Source: Euryodendron excelsum | Taxonomy: Eukaryota; Streptophyta; Magnoliopsida; Ericales; Pentaphylacaceae | Direction of reading: 5' to 3' | Length of the DNA: 64,000 nt | Assembly (NCBI GenBank): GCA_033060915.1 | Contig: CM065392.1 | Span: 19,194,501-19,258,500 of the forward strand | In this document: piece after piece, positions 1 to 10,080 of the stretch | Layout of the letters: every line of letters begins with the position of its first letter | Numbering within the stretch: position 1 is the stretch's first letter | Position numbers and translations under genes: made by a program | Notes under the pieces: model-generated | The model's input: only the letters and a program-made list of their open reading frames with translations | Databases searched by the model: none | Told to the model about the DNA's origin: nothing

Positions 1-241
1 GCTTAATTGAATCTTGTTATTGTTATTTTTTTTTTTCAAAACAAATACGAAAACACAACCTAAATCCCCTCCCCCACACTTAAAACTTACATTGTCCCGA
101 ATGTAAAGTAAAATGCATAGAAAGGGCAAAGATAACTAATATATGAATGCAAAAATAAGAAAAGAAAAATGAACTTCCCTTGGGTTGCCTCCCAAGCAGC
201 GCCTTTGTTTATTGTCATGGGCTCGACTCAATGCTTCCTTT

Positions 242-631
242 TCAATCCGTATAGATCGGATCCTCAAGGTCCAATTTCTCCCCATTCTCGACTTGGAAAC
301 CTTCATCGAATTTCTTAAGTTGATGGCCATTTACCTTGAACACTTTGGAAGGGGCTAAGTTTTGAATTTCAACTGTACCATGAGGAAAAACATTAGTAAC
401 AAGAAAAGATCCAATCCAACAAAAACGCAACTTACCCAGAAACAAACGAAGCCGGGACTGGTATAGAAGAACTTTCTGACCAACTTTAAACTCCTTCCTA
501 GAAATTGTCTTATCATGAAAAGCCTTCATCTTTTCCTTGTAAATCCTTGTACTTTCATAGGCATCATTGTGAATTTCCTCCAACTCTTGTAATTGCAATT
601 TCCTATGTTCTCCACTTTCATCCATCTTCAT
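242..631 (-). pseudogene. Athila-type integrase C-terminal region (element A)
   Basis: An open frame of 129 codons matches the C-terminal, DNA-binding part of plant gypsy integrases. It has the KVGQKVLLYQSRLRLFLGKL stretch, then a basic segment and the late VNGHQLKKF motif typical of Athila and Tat elements. In an active element this domain grips viral DNA ends and target DNA. It follows the core domain at 640-1,201 on the same strand, but the two are separated by stop codons and frame changes. The expected motif LRSRWxGPF reads as LRFCWIGSF, so conserved residues are lost. It is a relic, not an expressed protein. Confidence 0.8.
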
Positions 632-639
632 GTTAAAAC

Positions 640-1201
640 TCTTGATATCCCAATAAGCTATGTTCTAGCTCAACTGGAAGGTGGCACGGTTTTCCAAATA
701 CCAATCGATAAAGTGACATACCAATAGGCATTTTCTATGCAGTCCTATACACCCATAAAGTATCATCCAATCGCAAACTCCAATCTTTTCTACTTGGATT
801 AACCGTCTTTTTAATGATGGACTTGATCTCTCAATTTGACACTTTCGCTTGTCCACTAGTTTACGGATGATATGAAGTTGACACCTTGTGCGTTACATGG
901 TACTTTCTCAACAAAGTCGCCACAATTCGAATTGCAAAAGTGAGTACCTCGATCACTTATTAGAGCTCTTGGGATTCCAAACCTGGAGAATATGTTAGAT
1001 TTGATAAAATCTGCAACAACTTTAGAATCATCAGTCCTAGTGGCTTTAGCTTCCACCCATTTCGAGACATAATCAACAGCAAGCAAGATATAAACATAAC
1101 TGAAAGATACAGGAAACAGTCCCATGAAATCAATGCCCCAAACATAAAAAATTTCACAAAATAGTATGGGCTTTTATGCCATCTCATTCCTGTGGGATAT
1201 A
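640..1201 (-). pseudogene. Integrase catalytic core fragment (element A)
   Basis: The frame at 856-1,125 reads through the first part of the retroviral-type integrase core: the first catalytic Asp in [13 protein letters not shown], then [20 protein letters not shown] and the second catalytic Asp in [10 protein letters not shown]. The segment upstream, 1,126-1,201, gives a degenerate match to the linker before the core (VWGIDFMG). Downstream of the second Asp the frame breaks, and the third acidic residue lies in decayed sequence at 640-855. Several stops and a frameshift show it is dead. Element B interrupts the gene just upstream, at 1,201. Confidence 0.8.
1197..1201. repeat. Target site duplication of element B, left copy (ATATA)
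   Basis: ATATA directly precedes the TG of the 5' LTR and is repeated at 24,510-24,514, directly after the CA of the 3' LTR. Joining the flanks restores a continuous Athila-like integrase frame on the minus strand. Confidence 0.93.
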
Positions 1202-1424
1202 TGTAAGCACCCCATTTTTGACCGCTCGGCAGTTTACACTCCGTCCAGACTTGTACTCAAGTCAATATGGATGTATTCCAATCAAAACCAACTCTCTAAG
1301 TCTAAATCCCATCACTTCGCGGGCCCACCAGGCCCAAATAGAGGCGAAATGACCAAAATACTCTTAGGGGCATTGTCCTTTCCAATTCCAATCCCTCTCT
1401 CGAGATGGTAAATGTATTCCAAAG

Positions 1425-1640
1425 TGGGCACGTCTTTCCGAAGACGGTAAGTCCCCTTTTCAATTTCAAATCCGGCACGTCTTTCCGAAGACGGTAAGTC
1501 CCCTTTTTAATTTCAAATCGGGCACATCTTTTCGAAGACGATAAGAGCCCTTTCCAATTCCAATCCCTCTCTCGAGACAGTTGATTCCTCAAGACGGTAA
1601 ATCTACTCCAATCAGGTGCGTCTTTCCGAAGACGACAAGA
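1425..1640 (+). repeat. Hairpin-bearing tandem repeats in U3 of B (period about 47 bp)
   Basis: Successive units start near 1,425, 1,474 and 1,520, and a fourth, shifted one near 1,615. Each carries CGTCTTTCCGAAGACG or a close variant, an inverted repeat with 6-bp arms CGTCTT/AAGACG and a 4-base loop. Between them lie pyrimidine-rich spacers and TCTCGAGA palindromes. The same array is at 20,810-21,010 in the 3' LTR. Confidence 0.75.
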
Positions 1641-1920
1641 CCTCTTTCCAATTCTAATCCTTCTCTCAAGACAGTTGATTCCTCGAGATAGTTTGGCACA
1701 TTTTTCGAAAAAAATCTCTTCGAGACAGTAAGTCCCTTTAAACCTATTGACTGGGATGAGACCCCAAGTCCCCTAGATGGTAGAACGGTCCACCTTTAGC
1801 GCCTGCTAGCCCGCCAATACAAAAATGTCCATTTAGGCACGCTTTTTAAGAAAGTTGATTCTTAGGCGCTAAGCCCCTTTAGCAGCTTTCCAAGATTAGG
1901 CAGTTTCCGGAATGATCGCG

Positions 1921-2056
1921 AACCGTCAGAGTAGTAGAAATACTTGCAAACATCACAACCATCAGAGTAGCGGAAATACTTACAAGCAGGTCGATATAGG
2001 GAATTGCCAACAAACCCATGTATCACACGACCGCCGTCCGAGTGGCGGAAACACTC
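1921..2056 (+). repeat. Degenerate copies of the GAGTA-loop-TACTC hairpin unit
   Basis: Three scattered copies (about 1,928, 1,963 and 2,036) read GAGTAG..GAAATACTT or GAGTGGCGGAAACACTC. They correspond to the long array at 5,870-6,590 in the solo LTR; here the array is short and worn. Confidence 0.6.
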
Positions 2057-2303
2057 AAAACCTAGGTCAACACTGGTGCCTACTAGCCCACTTCAGTGAA
2101 AAATGACCAAACTACCCCTTGGGCCTTTTCCGAAAGGTTTCTCGAGAACACACCTGAGTCCTCAGAATGATAAGTCCAACCGTCTAAGATTGTCTTAAAA
2201 GCAGTCCAGCATGATTAGGTGCCTTCTAGTCAGTTTCGGGCCAATTCTAAGACTTTTCGATCAAGATGACCATTTTGCCCCTTGGCATCCGAACGCCCTG
2301 GGA

Positions 2304-2770
2304 ACCACACCGGCTCTGGGTATCAAATCGGTAACCTTCTGAGATTGCTTCTTATACTATTCTCAACCTTTCTTCATCCTTTCAGATCATTCCGAGTCAA
2401 TTCTGGCAAACCCGGTGCGAAATGACTGTTTTTCCCCAGGTGGGCCGGTCTCCTTTTCCGAGCACACCAGCTCTGGGTATCAAACCGGTAACTTCCCGAG
2501 AATGCTTTTTATAGTATTCTCAACCTTTTTTTTTTATCCTTTTGGATCATTCCGAGTTAGTTCCAACAAACCCGGTGTGAAATGACCGTTTTGTCCTTGG
2601 TGGGCTAGTCACATTTTTCAACCACACCGGCTCTGGGTATCAAACCGGAAACCTTTGGGAACATTCTAAATAATGTTTCCAAATCACAATTCTTCTTCAG
2701 GGATAGTCCGAGTCCGTCTCGGCAGCTTCCCGATCCGATTGACTGTTTTGCCCCTAAAGGCCCGGTCAAC
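2304..2770 (+). repeat. Three tandem units of about 158 bp in U3
   Basis: Units start with CACACCGGCTCTGGGTATC or a near match at about 2,304, 2,463 and 2,621, followed each time by a stretch on CGAGTCAGTTCYGGCAAACC and a TTTTGCCCC-like block. The whole set lies inside the segment missing from the 3' LTR. Confidence 0.75.
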
Positions 2771-3008
2771 CCTTCCGACACATTCTATCCTCATTTTTCA
2801 AGTCAAATACCTCCAGGACACTATTCTAAGTGTTCCTGCTCTTTTCTGACCTTCCGGGTCAGTCCCGGCCTCTTCAAATCATTCCCGGACTTTTCGGAGT
2901 CACTCCTAGTGAAATCAGGCTAAAAATTGCATGGCAGTCACTAGTACAGGCGCCCAAATCTATCAAAGATACTTTGCTTGCCGACTTAACAAACTTTTCT
3001 AACTTGCT

Positions 3009-3106
3009 GGCGCCACTAGTAGTGGTGCCAAGCCAAGAAATGATCTAGCGCCACTCCTAGTGGCGCCAAGAAGAAATTTGGCCTAGAGCCACTACAATAG
3101 GCGCCA
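3009..3106 (+). promoter_or_regulatory. Phased palindrome array upstream of the 5' LTR TATA box
   Basis: Three palindromic units start at 3,009, 3,047 and 3,085, exactly 38 bp apart. The first reads GGCGCCACT, 3 bases, AGTGGTGCC; the others are partly worn (AGCGCCACT...AGTGGCGCC; AGAGCCACT...TAGGCGCC). The last unit starts 36 bp before the TATA box at 3,121. The same layout in the solo LTR has better-kept arms. A promoter-binding or chromatin role is inferred from position only. Confidence 0.7.
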
Positions 3107-3120
3107 AGTCTATCCTATCT

Positions 3121-3130
3121 CTATAAATAC
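3121..3130 (+). promoter_or_regulatory. TATA box of the 5' LTR
   Basis: CTATAAATAC lies 36 bp after the start of the last palindrome. The following sequence, GTGAAAGAGGTCTGCAAACT, is nearly identical in the solo LTR, where CTATATATAC takes the same place. Transcription would start about 30 bases downstream. Confidence 0.65.
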
Positions 3131-3749
3131 AAAGCCTCCTCTAGTGTGAAAGAGGTCTGCAAACTCAATCTAAAAACCTTAAAATTTGATATACAGAGCT
3201 CGAACACTTCAAAAACCCTAGCTTCTTTAGGTTTTCCAAACTCTAGCCACCATACACAAACCATAGCCTCCTATACACTCCTATACACCCCTATACACTT
3301 ATACACTAGCCTCCAACCCTCCATTGAAGACTTGGATTGCTGAACTCGAAGCTCTCGAAGACCAAGATAAAGCTCTCAAAGACTAAAGTGAAGATCGAAG
3401 AAAAAGTAAGAAAGCAAAGCACAAAACTAAGCAAAATAAAGAAGATACAAGGTAGGTTTTCTCTGTAAGTTTCAGCACTTCCCCCCTCTCTCTTCTCTCT
3501 CCTAACCCACTTGGGTTTTCTCTATTTTAATCCCCCATCTCTTCCCCCCCTCCCCTTCTTTGCATGCTTGAAACAAAGGAATTTCCGGTCCATGTGTAGG
3601 ATTGGACTATTGGAGGGTCACTGTGTCGAAGGCTTTCTTTTAGTCTAACCGGATACCACGTGAGTTCGGCCCCTTTGATTATGTGGTGAAGCATTAACCT
3701 TGTATGTTCACGACCCCAAATTTGCATTGTGCATATCATGATTCTTACA

Positions 3750-5625
3750 TTCTTCCAAAAATCGGTTTCAAAGTTGTTTTCAAAATCGTTTTCAAACTTG
3801 TTTTCAAAATTGTATCAAAATCTTCTTTTTCAAAACTTGTTTTCAAAATCACAATCCTAGGGTGATTCCAGTCTTTCCATGGCTAGAGTTGCTTTAGGAA
3901 AGTGTTACATTTAAAGCGACTTTTATGGTCCATATTTTCAAATCTTGTTGTTTTCAAAACCACTTTCTTAAAGTAGTTCTAACCTTCTTATGGTTAGAAT
4001 TGTTTTAGGAAAGTGAGATGTTTTTATACTTTTCAAAAAGCTCTCTCTTCAAAAGTCTCTTCTTCTAAAACCCTCTTTTTCAACACATTTCCAAAAAAAA
4101 CTCTACTTTTCAAAATTGTTTTCTAAAAACTCCCTCTAAAAATCTATTTTTCAAAATTCCTTTTTAAACTCCTTTCCAAAATACTCTCCTCAAAATTCAC
4201 TTTCTAAAAACGCTTCCTAAATCTCTTTCCCAAAAACTCTTTCCAACAATCTCCTTCTAAAAATCTTTCCAAAAACTCTCTCTTCAAAACTCACCTTCTA
4301 GAAATTCCTCCCTAGGATTTCCTTCCAAAAATCTCTCTTTCCAAAAAACACACTTTCCAAAAATCCCTTTCCTTAGAATTCAAGTCAAGCCCTAGAGCTA
4401 ACAATTAGGAAACCCTAATTTTCTTTCCAAAAACATGGTTTTCAAACTTGCCTCAAAACCTAGGTTTCTAAAACCTCTTGTTTTCTACATCAAAACTATA
4501 TATATTTCCAAAACCTATCTTCTACATTGAAACTATAGTCTTCCCAAATCTAGGTTTCTAAAACTTCCTTTTCCAAATCCTTGTCAAATCAAATCTTCCC
4601 TTTAGGAAACCAAATTCAATCTCCCGTTTAGGAAACTAGATCCAATCCTCCATTTTTGGAAACAAAATCAAATCTTCCCTCTTAGAAACAAAATCCAATC
4701 CCTTGCTTTAGGAAATAGGAATCTTAACCCTTCATAGTCTAAATCTTTCCTAATTCAACTCCTTCCTAATCTTCTACTTTCCTAAATCTTAAGTTTCCAA
4801 AACTTGAACATAAAAATCTTTCCTAAATTTTAAAACTCAAAATCTAAATCTTTCCTAATTCAACTCTCTCCTAATTTCCTACCTTCTTAAACCATAAGTT
4901 TCCTAAAACATTTAAATCTTTCTTTAAACATTAAGCTTCCACACCTTTCCTAATTCAACCCTTTTCTAGCTCTACCCCTTTTTCAAATCCTAACTTTCCA
5001 AATCTAGGTTTTCCAATCTTTCCTAAATTCAAACCTTTCCTAATCTCAAGATCTTCTAAAACTCTAAAACTTTCTAAATCCTAAACTTTCTAAATTTTAA
5101 ATATTTCCAAATTCGAAGTTTTCTAAATTCAAAAACTTTCTTAAGTTAAATTCTTCTAAACTTCCCAAATCTTTCTTAAGTTCAAATCTTTCTAAAACTC
5201 TAAATTTCTTAAATTTAAATCTTTCTAAAATTATAAGACTTCCTAAATTTCAAATCTTTCCAAATCCAAAACTTTCTTAATTCAAAACTTTCCTAAGTTG
5301 AAACTTTCCTAAGTCGAAACTTTCCTAATTCGAAACTTTCCTAAACCAAAGCTTTACTAAGTTGAAACTTTCCTAAAATGACACTTTCTTAATTCGAAAC
5401 TTTCCTAATTTGAGCCTTTCCTAAATCCAAGCTTCCCTAATCTTCCGAGTCCAATATTTGAGTCAATTCTTTTCTAAAATCTTTCCAAAACAAGTCTAAA
5501 TCTTTCTTCTAAGTTCTACCTTTCCAAGTCAAGGTCCACTCTTTTCAATTCTAAAATTCCAAATTCCACATTCCAATTTTCTATTCTAAGTTCATATCAA
5601 ATCTCTTTTTCGAAACTAACCTTCT
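3750..5625 (+). repeat. G-depleted, pyrimidine/A quasi-repeat tract in the 5' LTR (R/U5)
   Basis: Nearly 1.9 kb is built from irregular variants of CTTTCCTAAATTC and AAAACTTTC, with very little G on the plus strand. It holds no credible gene. The same tract occurs at about 8,110-10,080 in the solo LTR and 21,850-23,630 in the 3' LTR, so it is a fixed part of the LTR, downstream of the TATA box and therefore transcribed. Confidence 0.8.
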
Positions 5626-5630
5626 ATTTT
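5626..5630. repeat. Target site duplication of solo LTR C, left copy (ATTTT)
   Basis: ATTTT immediately before TG at 5,631; repeated at 10,917-10,921. The empty site at 23,626-23,632 has it once. Confidence 0.9.
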
Positions 5631-5869
5631 TGTAAGCACCCCATTTTTGACCGCTCGGCAGTCTACACTCCGTCCAGACTTGTTTTCCAGTCATTACGGA
5701 CATATTCCAATCGAATCCAATCCTCTAGTCCAAATTCCGTCTTTCCATCGCTTCGCGGGCCTGTTAGGCCCAAATAGAGGCAAAATAACCAAAATGCCCT
5801 TAGGGGCATTATCCTTTCTTATTCCAATTCCAATCCCCCTCTCGAGATAGTTTATTCCTCGAGATGGTC

Positions 5870-6590
5870 CGAGTAGTAAAACTACTCACAAAACCGTCAG
5901 AGTGGCAAAAACACTCACAAAACCGTCAGAGTGGCGGAAACACTCACCAAACCACCACTCTGACACTCACCAAACCGTCAGAGTGGCGGAAACACTCACA
6001 CCGTTAGAGTGGCGGAAACACTCAAAACCCAGGCACGTCTCTTCGGAGTCGATAAGACCCCTTTCCAATCCCTCTCTCGAGACAGTTTATTCCTCAAGAC
6101 GGTTCCAATCTAGGCACGTCTCTTCGGAGTCGGTAAGACCCCTTTCCAATCCCTCTCTCGAGACAGTTTATTCCTCGAGACGGTTCCAATCTAGGCACGT
6201 CTCTTCGGAGTCGGTAAGACCCCTTTCCAATCCCTCTCTCGAGACAGTTTATTCCTCGAGACGGTCCGAGTAGCAAAACTACTCACAAAACCGTTAGAGT
6301 AGCGGAAATACTCACAAAAGCGTTAGAGTAGCGGAAATACTCATAGACCCGTTAGAGTAGCGGAAGTACTCACAGAACCGTTAGAGTAGCAGAAATACTC
6401 ACAGAACCGTTAGAGTAGTGAAAATACTCACAGAACCGTTAGAGTAGCGGAAATACTGACAGAACCGTTAGAGTAGCGAAAATACTCACAGACCCGTTAG
6501 AGTAGCGGAAATACTCTCAAATCATCAACCCCGTCCGAGTAGCGAAAATACTCAACCCCGTCTGAGTAGCAGAAATACTCAACACCTAGG
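5870..6590 (+). repeat. Hairpin array (28-30 bp units) in U3 of solo LTR C
   Basis: More than twelve units of the form CCGTTAGAGTAGCGGAAATA then CTCACAGAA occur at 5,880-6,025 and 6,280-6,590. Each has inverted arms around a 7-base loop GCGGAAA. Early units read GAGTG...CACTC and later ones GAGTA...TACTC, so the stem pair changes on both sides together. The array is interrupted at 6,030-6,270 by an 81-bp repeat. Confidence 0.8.
6030..6272 (+). repeat. Three tandem 81-bp units in solo LTR C
   Basis: The unit starts near GGCACGTCTCTTCGGAGTC and ends in a TCGAGACGG-like block; copies begin at about 6,033, 6,114 and 6,195 and are nearly identical. The length is a multiple of three, so open frames on both strands repeat a 27-residue peptide; these are not genes. 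The hairpin in each unit has a CTTCGG apex. Confidence 0.85.
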
Positions 6591-6701
6591 TCAATACCCA
6601 TGTTTGTTAGCTCACTTCGGTGAAAAATAACCAGACTACCCTTTGGACCTTTTCCGGTCAAGATGACCATTTTTGCCCCTAGGCATCCGAACGCCCTAGA
6701 A

Positions 6702-7172
6702 ACCACACCGGCTCTGGGTATCAAACCGGTAATGTCCCGAGAATACTTTTTATAGTGTTCTCGACCTTCCTTTACCTTTCCGGACCATTTCGAGTCAGTT
6801 CCGGCCAACCCGGTGCAAAATGATCGTTTTGCCCCTAGAGGGCCGGTCTCCTTCTTCAACCACACCGGCTCTGGGTATCAAACTGGTAATGTCCCGAGAA
6901 TACTTTTTATAGTGTTCTCGACCTTCCTTTACCTTTCTGGACCATTCCGAGTCAGTTCTGGCAAACCCGGTACAAAATGACCGTTTTGCCCCTGGTGGGC
7001 CGGTTTCCATTTCCGACCACGCCGGCCCTGGGAATCAAACCGGCAACCTCTGGGAACATTCTAAATAATGTTTCCAGATCCCAAGTCTTCTTCCGGGACA
7101 GTTTGAGTCTGTCCCGGCAGTTTTCCGGTCCGATTGACCGTTTTGCCCCTAAAGGCTCGGTCAACCTTTCCG
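6702..7172 (+). repeat. Three tandem 157-bp units in solo LTR C
   Basis: Units start at about 6,702, 6,859 and 7,016 with ACCACACCGGCTCTGGGTAT or a variant. Units 1 and 2 are almost identical; unit 3 is closer to 2,621 in B's LTR. This suggests a recent extra duplication in C of an older repeat. Confidence 0.8.
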
Positions 7173-7403
7173 ACACATCCAATCCTCACTTTTCAAGTCA
7201 AATACCTCCAGGACACTATTTTAAGTGTTCCTGCTCCTTTCCGGCCTTCTGGGCCACTCCCGGCTCCTTCAAATCATTCCCAGACTTTCCGGAGTCACTC
7301 CTAGTGAAGCCAGGCTAAAGTTTACATGGTAGTCACTAGTACAGGCACCCAAATCTAGTCAAAGATATGTTGCTTGCCGACCTTAATTGTTTCCTAAATG
7401 GCT

Positions 7404-7504
7404 GGCGCCACTAGCAGTGGCGCCAAGCCAAAAAATGGCCTGGCGCCACTCCTAGTGGCGCCAGTGTAAATTTTGCCCTGGCGCCACTGCAACAGGCGCC
7501 AGGC
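7404..7504 (+). promoter_or_regulatory. Best-preserved 38-bp-phased palindrome array (solo LTR C)
   Basis: GGCGCC units start at 7,404, 7,442 and 7,480, spaced exactly 38 bp. Unit 1 is GGCGCCACT/AGTGGCGCC around 3 bases; unit 2 extends to CTGGCGCCACT/AGTGGCGCCAG; unit 3 is CCTGGCGCC/GGCGCCAGG around a non-matching centre. The last begins 36 bp before the TATA box. The spacers between palindromes are A-rich (AAAAAATGG, GTAAATTTTG). The function is unknown; the core resembles GCGCC-type E2F sites only loosely. Confidence 0.75.
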
Positions 7505-7514
7505 TTGTCCAACT

Positions 7515-7524
7515 TCTATATATA
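7515..7524 (+). promoter_or_regulatory. TATA box of solo LTR C
   Basis: CTATATATAC takes the same place as CTATAAATAC at 3,121, followed by the conserved GTGAAAGGGGTCTGCAAACT. The solo LTR may therefore still have a promoter pointing rightward. Confidence 0.6.
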
Positions 7525-8109
7525 CAGAGCCTCGTTCAACGTGAAAGGGGTCTGCAAACTTAACTTAAAAATCTTATATTTCGATACACAGAGCTCGAGC
7601 ACCTCCAAAACCCTAGCCTCCCTAGGTTTTCCCAAACCCTAGCCTCCTATACACTCATACACACCGCCATACACTCACACACTAGCCTCCAACCACCCTT
7701 CGAAGACTTGAAGAGCTGCCATCTAAAGCTTGAAGACAACCCTTGAAGACTGAAGAAGAAGATCAAGACGAAGACCAAAGACTGAAGACAAGCAAGGCGC
7801 GCAAATTAAAGAAGATACAAGGTAGGCTCCCTATTTAATTTTCTGCACTTCCCCCCTCTCTCTTCTCTCTCCAACCCACTTGGGTTTTCTCTATTTTAAT
7901 CCCCCATCTCTTTCCCCCCCTTTCTTTGCATGCTTAAAACAAGGGGATTCCCGGTCCCTGTGTAGGATTGGGCTATTAGAGAGTCACCGTGTCGGGGGCT
8001 TTCTTCTAGTCTAACCAAAGATCACGTGGGTCCGGCCCCCTTGATTATGTGGTGCAGCTTTAGCCTTGTATGTTCACGACCCCAAATTGCATTGTGCATA
8101 TCATAGTCT

Positions 8110-10080
8110 TGCATCTTCCAAAAACCGTTTTCAAAGTTGTTTTTAAACTTGTTTTCAAAATGGCATCAAAATCCCTTTTTCAAAAACTTGTTTTCAAAAC
8201 CACAATTCTAGGGTGATTCTAGCCTTTCCATGGCTAGGGTTGCTTTAGGAAAGTGTTATATTAAAAGTAACCTTTTGGTCTATATTTTCAAACCTTGTTT
8301 TCAAAACCACTTTCTTAAAGTGGTTTTAACCTTCTTATGGCTAGAATCGCTTTAGGAAAGTGAGATGTTTTTATCCCTTCTAAAAAGCTCTCTTTTCAAA
8401 AATCTCTTCTTAAAAATCTCTTTTTTTAACATACTTACCTAAACTCTCCCCTTCAAAAATTGTTTTCAAAAAACTCCCTTCTAAAATCTATTTTTCAAAA
8501 CTCCTTTTTTTTTTTTTCAACTCCTTTCCAAACTCCTTTCCCCAAAATCCACTCTCTAAAAAACGCTCCCTAAAAATCTTTCCAAAAACTCTCTTTTCCA
8601 AAATCTCCCTTCTAGAAATTCCTCTCTAGGGTTTCCTTCCAAAATCTATGTTTCCAAAAACACATTTTCCAAAAACTCCTCCCTAGGATTCCCTTCTAGA
8701 AAACCTTCGTTTCCAAAAACGCGTTTGCCAAAAAACTCTTTCCTTAGAGCCCAAGTCAAGCCCTAGAACCCACAATTAGGAAACCCTAAATTTTCTTCCC
8801 AAAAACATGGTTTTCAAACTTTGCCCCAAACCTAGGTTTCCAAAACCTCTCGTTTTCTACATCAAAACTATCCTTGTTTTCAAAACCTATATTTTACGTC
8901 AAAACTATAATTTTTCAAATCTAGGGTTTCTAGAATCTCCTTTTCCAAATCCTTCCCAAATCCTATCTTCCCTTTAGGAAACCAAATCCAATCTCCCCGT
9001 TTAGGAAACTAGATCCCGTCCTTCGTTTTTGGAAACAAAGTCAAATATTTTCTTTTAGAAACTAAATCCAATCCCCTCCTAATCCCAAACCTTTACTAAT
9101 TCAATTCCTTCCTAAACCATAAGTTTCCTAAACCCTAGCTCTAAACCTTTCCTTAAATTTTAAAATCCAACTCTTTCCTAATTCAAATCCTTCCTAAACT
9201 TCCACTCTCCTAAATCTTAAGTTTCCAAAACTTGAACATAAAAATCTTTCCTAAACTTTAAAACTCAACTTAAAAATCTTTCCTAATTCAATCCTTTCCT
9301 AATCCTACCCCTTTTCCAAATTTCAACTTTCCAAATCCAAGCTTTCAAATCTTTCCTAAACTCAAACCTTTCCTAATCTTAAGATTTTCCAAAGCTCTAA
9401 AACTTTCTAAATCTTAAACTTTCTAAATATCAAATCTTTCCAAATTTCAAATCTTTCTAAAATTTTAAGCTTCCTAAATTCAAAACTTTCTAAATTTGAA
9501 ACTTTCTTAAGTTGAATCTTTCCAAACCTAAAACTTTCTAAATTCTAAACTTTCTTAAAACTTCAAAATCTTTTCAAATCTAAAACTTTTCTAAACTCAA
9601 AACTTTCTTAATTTAAGACTTTCTTAAGTTGAAACTTTCTTAATTCAAACATTTCCTAAATTGAAAACTTTCCTTTTTCAAGCTTTTCCTAAAACGAAAC
9701 TTTCCAATTTCCAAACTTTCTTAAATTCAAAACTTTCCTAATTCGAAAACTTTCCTAATTTCGAAACTTTCCAAAAATGACACTTTCCTAATTCGAAACT
9801 TTCCTAATCCAAATCTTTCCTAAATTTCAAGTTTCCAAATCTTTCCAAATCTTCCAAATCCAACATTCCAATCCAATCTTTCTTAATCTCAAGTCTAGGT
9901 TTCCTAAACCTCCTTCTTCCCAAAACCAAGTCTTTCCAAAATCAATCTTTCCAAAACAAGTCCAATCTTTCCAATTTCAATTTCCAATCTCCTTTTCTAA
10001 TCTCAAATCAAATCCAATTTTCAATTCAATCTCTTTCTTCCAATCCAATCTCTCTCTTCAAATCAATCTATTTTCAATCG
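8110..10080 (+). repeat. G-depleted quasi-repeat tract of solo LTR C
   Basis: The tract is composed of drifting CTTTCCTAA / AAACTTTC units, as in 3,750-5,625, with very rare G on the plus strand and no credible gene. Its position relative to the TATA box and LTR end matches the two LTRs of B. Confidence 0.8.

Larger units (their letters stand above)
1..1201 (-). mobile_element. Element A (Athila-type pol), 3' portion beyond the insertion of element B
   Basis: This is the downstream part of a minus-strand Ty3/gypsy element whose upstream part resumes at 24,510. Reading the minus strand across 24,510/1,201, after removing element B and one ATATA copy, the integrase runs on without a gap (zinc-finger tail, then the core). 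Positions 1-235 are a non-coding spacer holding a run rich in C with a CCTCCCCCACACTTAAAAC-like block and a GGTTGCCTCCCAAGCAGCGCC-like block split over 187-205; from memory such blocks follow the integrase in Athila-type elements. The matching 3' LTR would lie left of the window. Confidence 0.8.

Noticed and set aside
5902..6276. Open frames on both strands encoding three repeated 27-residue segments
   Set aside because: They result from an 81-bp tandem repeat inside an LTR; both strands are open and nothing supports a protein.
6497..7318. Several overlapping frames with repeated peptides (minus strand) and a 113-codon plus frame
   Set aside because: Products of the 157-bp U3 repeat; no start context, no homology, located in LTR non-coding sequence.
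7404..7504. Regularly spaced palindromes resembling a CRISPR array
   Set aside because: Plant nuclear retrotransposon context, only three units, similar spacers, no cas genes.
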